Below, piece by piece: positions 18,998 to 22,984 of a DNA stretch of 22,984 nt (within the stretch, counting starts at the first letter, position 1; each line of letters begins with the position of its first letter). Below the pieces are notes generated by a model, which ran no database searches, was not told the DNA's origin, and saw nothing but the letters and a program-made list of their open reading frames with translations. The stretch is from Cudoniella acicularis (lineage: Eukaryota; Ascomycota; Leotiomycetes; Helotiales; Helotiaceae): the NCBI GenBank assembly GCA_013054445.1, contig JAAMPI010000922.1, forward strand, positions 1-22,984, in the 5' to 3' direction. The position numbers and the translations under genes were made by a program.

Positions 18998-21073
18998 ATG
19001 TCCTTCGAATTAAAAACCGGGTCGAACCTTTGTGATGAGTGTTCTAAGCTTAGTCCAAAGTCCGGCTGCGTTATTCGTGACGCGGAAAGCCTTTCGATAA
19101 ACGCAGAATTGGGATGTCCTTGTTGCACATTGATATGTATATGCGCGGAGAACTTTTTCGCGGGCCTGTCCGAAATTGAAGAAGCGCAGATAGAGACATT
19201 TCAAGAGGATGGCCCTGGTCCGAATGAGGTCTGGATATCGATCCGGGATTTACCACTAGCCCAAGATAAACCTTTAAGGTTCGAGGTTTTCAGAAAGCAA
19301 GGTTAGTTTAAGCTATTGTGCACCCTTCTCACATATAAATTGACGAATAATTAGATGATGTTGGTGTGGCGATAAATGATCTTGTGTTGCTTCGACAGCC
19401 CTATGAGCATCCTTTCTCTACGATCGCGATGGAACGTGTAAAGAGATGGCTACAGACTTGTCAGGAGAGCCATTTTCAATGTACGAAGCAGTTGGATTTC
19501 CTGCCAACCCGTGTTATCGACCTTAGCGGCGAGGAACCAGTTCTGATAGACGGGATCAATGCCCCTCACGGCCATTATATCACTTTGAGTCATTGCTGGG
19601 GCCTCAAAATAATGTTGACGACCACCCAAGAAACAAAGACCGAACGATACAAAGGTATCCCTCTCTCACTTCTGCCAAAAGTCTTCGAAGATGCTATTAA
19701 AATCGCCAAAATATTGGGTATGATATATCTCTGGATCGACTCTCTCTGTATCATCCAAGACTCCGTAGAAGACTGGCAAAAGGAGTCGAAGCGTATGCAC
19801 GAGTACTATGGCAACAGTATTCTCACCATCTCAGCGCTCGACTCACCAGATAGCCATCACGGGATTCTCAATCCGCGGGAGTCAGAACCATTTGTTACTC
19901 TCACATCAGAGCAGAATTTATTGCTACGGAAAGGATTCCCCGCACAACGAGACGTTTTTGGTTTCTCTCCGTTGAATTCTCGCGCTTGGGCTTTGCAAGA
20001 GCGCCTCCTTTCTACAAGGATCCTGCACTATGGAAAGCACGAGATATTCTGGGAGTGCATGACGTGCTCAGCGAGAGAAGGGAGCACGGTTGTGTCCGAT
20101 GAGCCATATCAACCTGGATACGTCGTCATATCAGAAGGGATGGATTTCAAGCGTATAATGGGATACCTCAAGAGGCAGTCTCATCTTGAAGCGATGCTTG
20201 GTCCTGCCGCAGGATCGGTATCTTCTGGAGTTGAAAGTATTTGGTTCAGGCTGGTGACTCGTTATACGATTCGTGATTTAACTAAGGTATCTGATAGGCT
20301 GCCGGCTATTTCGGGGCTTGCCTCGCAGATTGCTCAGGTTACAAAGAGAGAATATTTAGCTGGTATTTGGAAGGAGGATTTGGAAGATTTGTTGTGGATT
20401 ATTGTTCCATACCTTTATAAGACACCTACCAGGTAAGTTTTGCTCTTATAACCCCTCTGTATAGTAGCCTTCTAATCGGGCTTTCTATAGAGCAAAAGAA
20501 ATTATCGAAGAATACGGCTACCAGGCTCCATCATGGTCATGGGCATCCACCCCTTGGGCCTCTTATTATCCCCGCCGTGGCCGAGAACATCACCTCCCAA
20601 ACGATTCCGACTTGAGAATCATCGACTCAAAAGTCTCAACAATAGGACACAATCCGTTTGGCCAAGTGAAAGATGGACACCTCAAGATTCAAGGGTACTA
20701 CTTGAACGTGCTACAATTTCACGAGGGTGCAAAAGATGATTCGGTGGGGATTAGTTTACAAACCGAGAGTTTTGATCACCCAGAGACCTTTTTTTGGACT
20801 GCATCCCTCGATGAGATTTACAATGTGGAAAAACCTTCGCCGAAAGGGGGCAACTATGTTGCGATTTTCGTGTTAGAGAAAGTCGGTTCTTTGGAAAATT
20901 TTGACGAGGCTACAAGTCCAAGCCATTCCTATTGTCTCTTGCTAGTTCTTTGCGAAGGGCAATTTATTAACGGAGAAAAAGTCTGGAAGCGAGTTGGTAC
21001 GGCTGAGACTTCGAGAGCTCCGAGGCATGGAGGCAATTGGAACTGGAAGAATGGCACTTTTGTTGTTATATGA
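18998..21073 (+). CDS. HET-domain protein, intact, three exons
   Basis: Likely cell-death effector in fungal allorecognition. Exons are 18998-19301, 19355-20432 and 20491-21073. The introns are 53 nt (GTTAGT..TTAG, phase 1) and 58 nt (GTAAGT..CTATAG with a CTAAT branch, phase 2). The product is 654 aa. Start ATG 18998 (MSFELKTGSN) opens an N-terminal cysteine-rich segment (residues about 12-50, CDEC, GCPCC) common in this HET subgroup. The HET domain starts at YITLSHCWG (residue 176), with WIDSLCIIQD at 228-237, followed by YYGNSILTISA and SRAWALQERLLSTRILHY. Exon 3 carries APSWSWAST, the usual HET C-terminal marker. All splice phases fit and no lesion is seen, unlike the two HET genes elsewhere in the window. 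It has no transmembrane segment, so it is probably cytosolic. Confidence 0.92.
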
Positions 21074-21332
21074 ATCGGGTATATATCCATAGTAGAATAG
21101 TGATTTGGACATATTCAGTGGCCACTGACCTCTCTGTCTAATCCAGTATTTGAAATGTGGTTTCTAGTCCATAATGCTGGGTTATTTTGCTACTATAAAA
21201 CATTATAGTTCACCTTGACTAGGAGCCCGGTACTCAGAAGATACCCGACCGAGTATCTATTGCAAATATAATTCTTATGCTGAATTTGCATAGTAAATGA
21301 TCTGAATCGCACACCTTCATAGAACTTTAAAC
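21074..21332. other. Short intergenic between convergent genes
   Basis: This carries the 3' ends of the HET gene (plus) and the DUF7730-type gene (minus). It is AT-rich with several AATATA/ATAAA-like stretches that could serve polyadenylation. Nothing else was seen. Confidence 0.4.
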
Positions 21333-22325
21333 TCAAGTACTAGCTGCACCGAGAAGGGCCACATTGAATAATTCCGCATAAGGCTCTGCATGAAAACCCC
21401 AATCGTCAAGTTCCAATGTAAAAGATTGCAGGCCTCTCACTCTCTGCCTTGGTACTTCAAGCATGCCTCTCAAGTGCGCTTGAGATGGAACAGTACGGTC
21501 AGATATCACATGCATGTGCATGGTCAATCTCACATGCTGCAATCCCGTCATTGACGTCCCAACAATATCCCACATCTCCTGCCACGTAGATGGATCATCT
21601 GGGTAGGGCCAAGAGTTGGGGGGGCCTGGCCCGGCCAACCCATCTGGGAAAAAATAGATCGCATTCCAGGAAATGCTAAGGTGTTTGATAGCTTCTAATT
21701 GCTGGGGTCGAATTGTGCGGGCGAACAAGATGAGAGTCTGCGCGTGATTGACATCAAAGATGTTTGTGGAATATAGAATTTGGATGGCTTCTGAGTATAC
21801 TTGGCGACACGCCTTGAGGAGAGTGAGGCACCCGTCGGATTTTGCTTTGGGGTTTACTGTTTCGTCATAATGATATTTCTGAAAGGGAATTTGTCGCGCT
21901 GTGAGGCATCGCCGCTGGCTGTGATACATCGAGGCACCTTGCCCATCCAGAGGGTGCACACATCTGAAATGCCCAAGGCGTTTCGGGAGCTGGGTGAGAT
22001 GGATAATACTATTTCCCAGGACTTCTCGGTATATCTGCTCTCGGATTTCCAAGGGTAGCTGGAGTAAACGACTCGATTGAGCCTGGGTTTTGCCTTTTGT
22101 CTCGACTGACAAGGCTCTTCGGCGCTTGCCTAGAGGTCGGGGTTGGTTCTTTTCGCGTGCTTTTCGATTGCGCTCTCGGGCTTTTATCTGTTCCTTTTGA
22201 TCTCGTACTCTTCGCCGCGGTGAATGCCTAGGCGGAAAACAGATCCCACAAGGGAGGCAGAGGAGCATGATTGCAAGCACAACGGCCATTTCGGCGGAAG
22301 AATTATGGGCAGAGTACCTCGTCAT
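21333..22325 (-). CDS. DUF7730-type protein
   Basis: Uncharacterised fungal protein, 330 aa, single exon. The start at 22325 is followed by a second in-frame ATG at 22289, directly before a hydrophobic stretch (residues 13-30, MAVVLAIMLLCLPCGICF). That stretch may be a signal anchor or signal peptide. A strongly basic region follows (about 34-70). The LLQLPLEIREQIYREVLG block (87-104) and the later LLKACRQVYSEAIQILYSTN block are the two halves that mark DUF7730 proteins: an F-box-like opening and a CRQIYSEA-type helix. The function of the family is not known. No lesion is visible. It is convergent with the intact HET gene. Confidence 0.8.
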   Translation of the reverse strand: MTRYSAHNSSAEMAVVLAIMLLCLPCGICFPPRHSPRRRVRDQKEQIKARERNRKAREKNQPRPLGKRRRALSVETKGKTQAQSSRLLQLPLEIREQIYREVLGNSIIHLTQLPKRLGHFRCVHPLDGQGASMYHSQRRCLTARQIPFQKYHYDETVNPKAKSDGCLTLLKACRQVYSEAIQILYSTNIFDVNHAQTLILFARTIRPQQLEAIKHLSISWNAIYFFPDGLAGPGPPNSWPYPDDPSTWQEMWDIVGTSMTGLQHVRLTMHMHVISDRTVPSQAHLRGMLEVPRQRVRGLQSFTLELDDWGFHAEPYAELFNVALLGAAST

Positions 22326-22463
22326 ACTGGTGTGCTACAATTGCAGCTCGATTGTGGGGAAAGGTGTGTAGAAAGAGTCGAGATGAATTTGACATAGAGT
22401 TGAGGAGGTAGGAGGTAGGAAGTCTTCGTTTCCCGGGTAAATTGGAAAAGGGTAACCGAAGGG

Positions 22464-22471
22464 TATATATA
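22464..22471 (-). promoter_or_regulatory. TATA box candidate for the DUF7730-type gene
   Basis: TATATATA lies about 140 nt upstream of the start codon at 22325, on the minus strand. Assigned by position and motif only. Confidence 0.4.
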
Positions 22472-22984
22472 GCTCTGTGCCGCTCAAACTGCTCGACAAA
22501 TAGGAGGCCTCTGTCACATAGCGTAGTACAGGACACTCACCCCAGGTACCAACTCGAATGTGCCACAGCTGTACATAACTTCAAGACATCCAAAAGGGAT
22601 GGCATGATATCGCAATTATAGGCAGCATTTCTCTTTTTTTTCCTAGTGTAATGTAACTTTACTCAAAACAGTGCCAAAGCTTGGCACAAAACAACAAAGT
22701 CGAACAAAACCACACAACAAAAGTCATCTTAAACAACTTGATATGTCAAAACTACCCACTTTCGCATTTAGTAGCACATGTACTCGCATTTAAGCAGAAA
22801 ACTGGCTTCTAAGACTCATTGATATCATTTCCCATCACAAAGATCATACATATACCATTCCTCAAGTAAAGAGTTCTATGCTCCTCTGTCATGGACAAAA
22901 GAAATCGTAATGCCGCTCCCTCATGCGTTCACTCATGCAATCATCCGATCGTACTGTCTTCCGTTCAGTTCTGAAAAGACAACA
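22472..22984. other. Intergenic, no gene seen
   Basis: No supportable ORF. An interrupted palindrome, GTGCCAA-AGC-TTGGCAC, is at 22671-22687, followed by an A/C-rich stretch of about 60 bp. Confidence 0.45.

Noticed and set aside
1..22984. tRNA, rRNA or CRISPR arrays
   Set aside because: No cloverleaf with matching A and B boxes, no rRNA-like sequence and no regularly spaced repeats were seen.

Overview
The window looks like nuclear DNA of a filamentous ascomycete (Pezizomycotina). Several things point that way: HET (heterokaryon incompatibility) domain genes, a DUF7730-type protein, short GT..AG introns of about 50-130 nt with CTAAC/CTAAT-like branch sites, and an AT-shifted, stop-riddled Tc1/mariner relic of the kind left by repeat-induced point mutation (RIP). 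I cannot place it to genus. All calls come from reading the sequence; no database search was run.

Layout. 1-655 is a dead Tc1/mariner-type transposase tail. 1137-3995 (+) is an AAA+ ATPase gene with one intron and a one-base frameshift in a C7 run. It runs straight into 3862-5487 (+), a HET-domain gene whose 5' end is destroyed. 5488-7383 is a gene-poor stretch with four CACGTG sites and a tandem 61-bp repeat. 7384-10845 (+) is a very large gene of a fungal family I cannot name, broken by two frameshifts and one stop. 11598-12100 (-) and 14220-14566 (-) are two small multi-exon genes, each encoding a 95-residue secreted protein with eight cysteines; neither is visible as an intact ORF. 16187-18732 (-) is a second HET gene, broken by a homopolymer frameshift and two in-frame stops. 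265 bp away and divergent, 18998-21073 (+) is a third HET gene that is intact across three exons. 21333-22325 (-) is an intact DUF7730-type gene.

Together this is a fast-turnover accessory region. HET proteins act in fungal allorecognition and cell death, and here one intact copy sits beside two decaying ones, a damaged AAA ATPase and a damaged large unknown protein. The strongest new observation is the pair of secreted eight-cysteine proteins. They share signal peptide, Kex2-like processing site, length and nearly identical cysteine spacing, but have different intron positions. The main caveat is that at least two of the frameshifts lie in homopolymers, so sequencing error has to be excluded before calling those genes dead.
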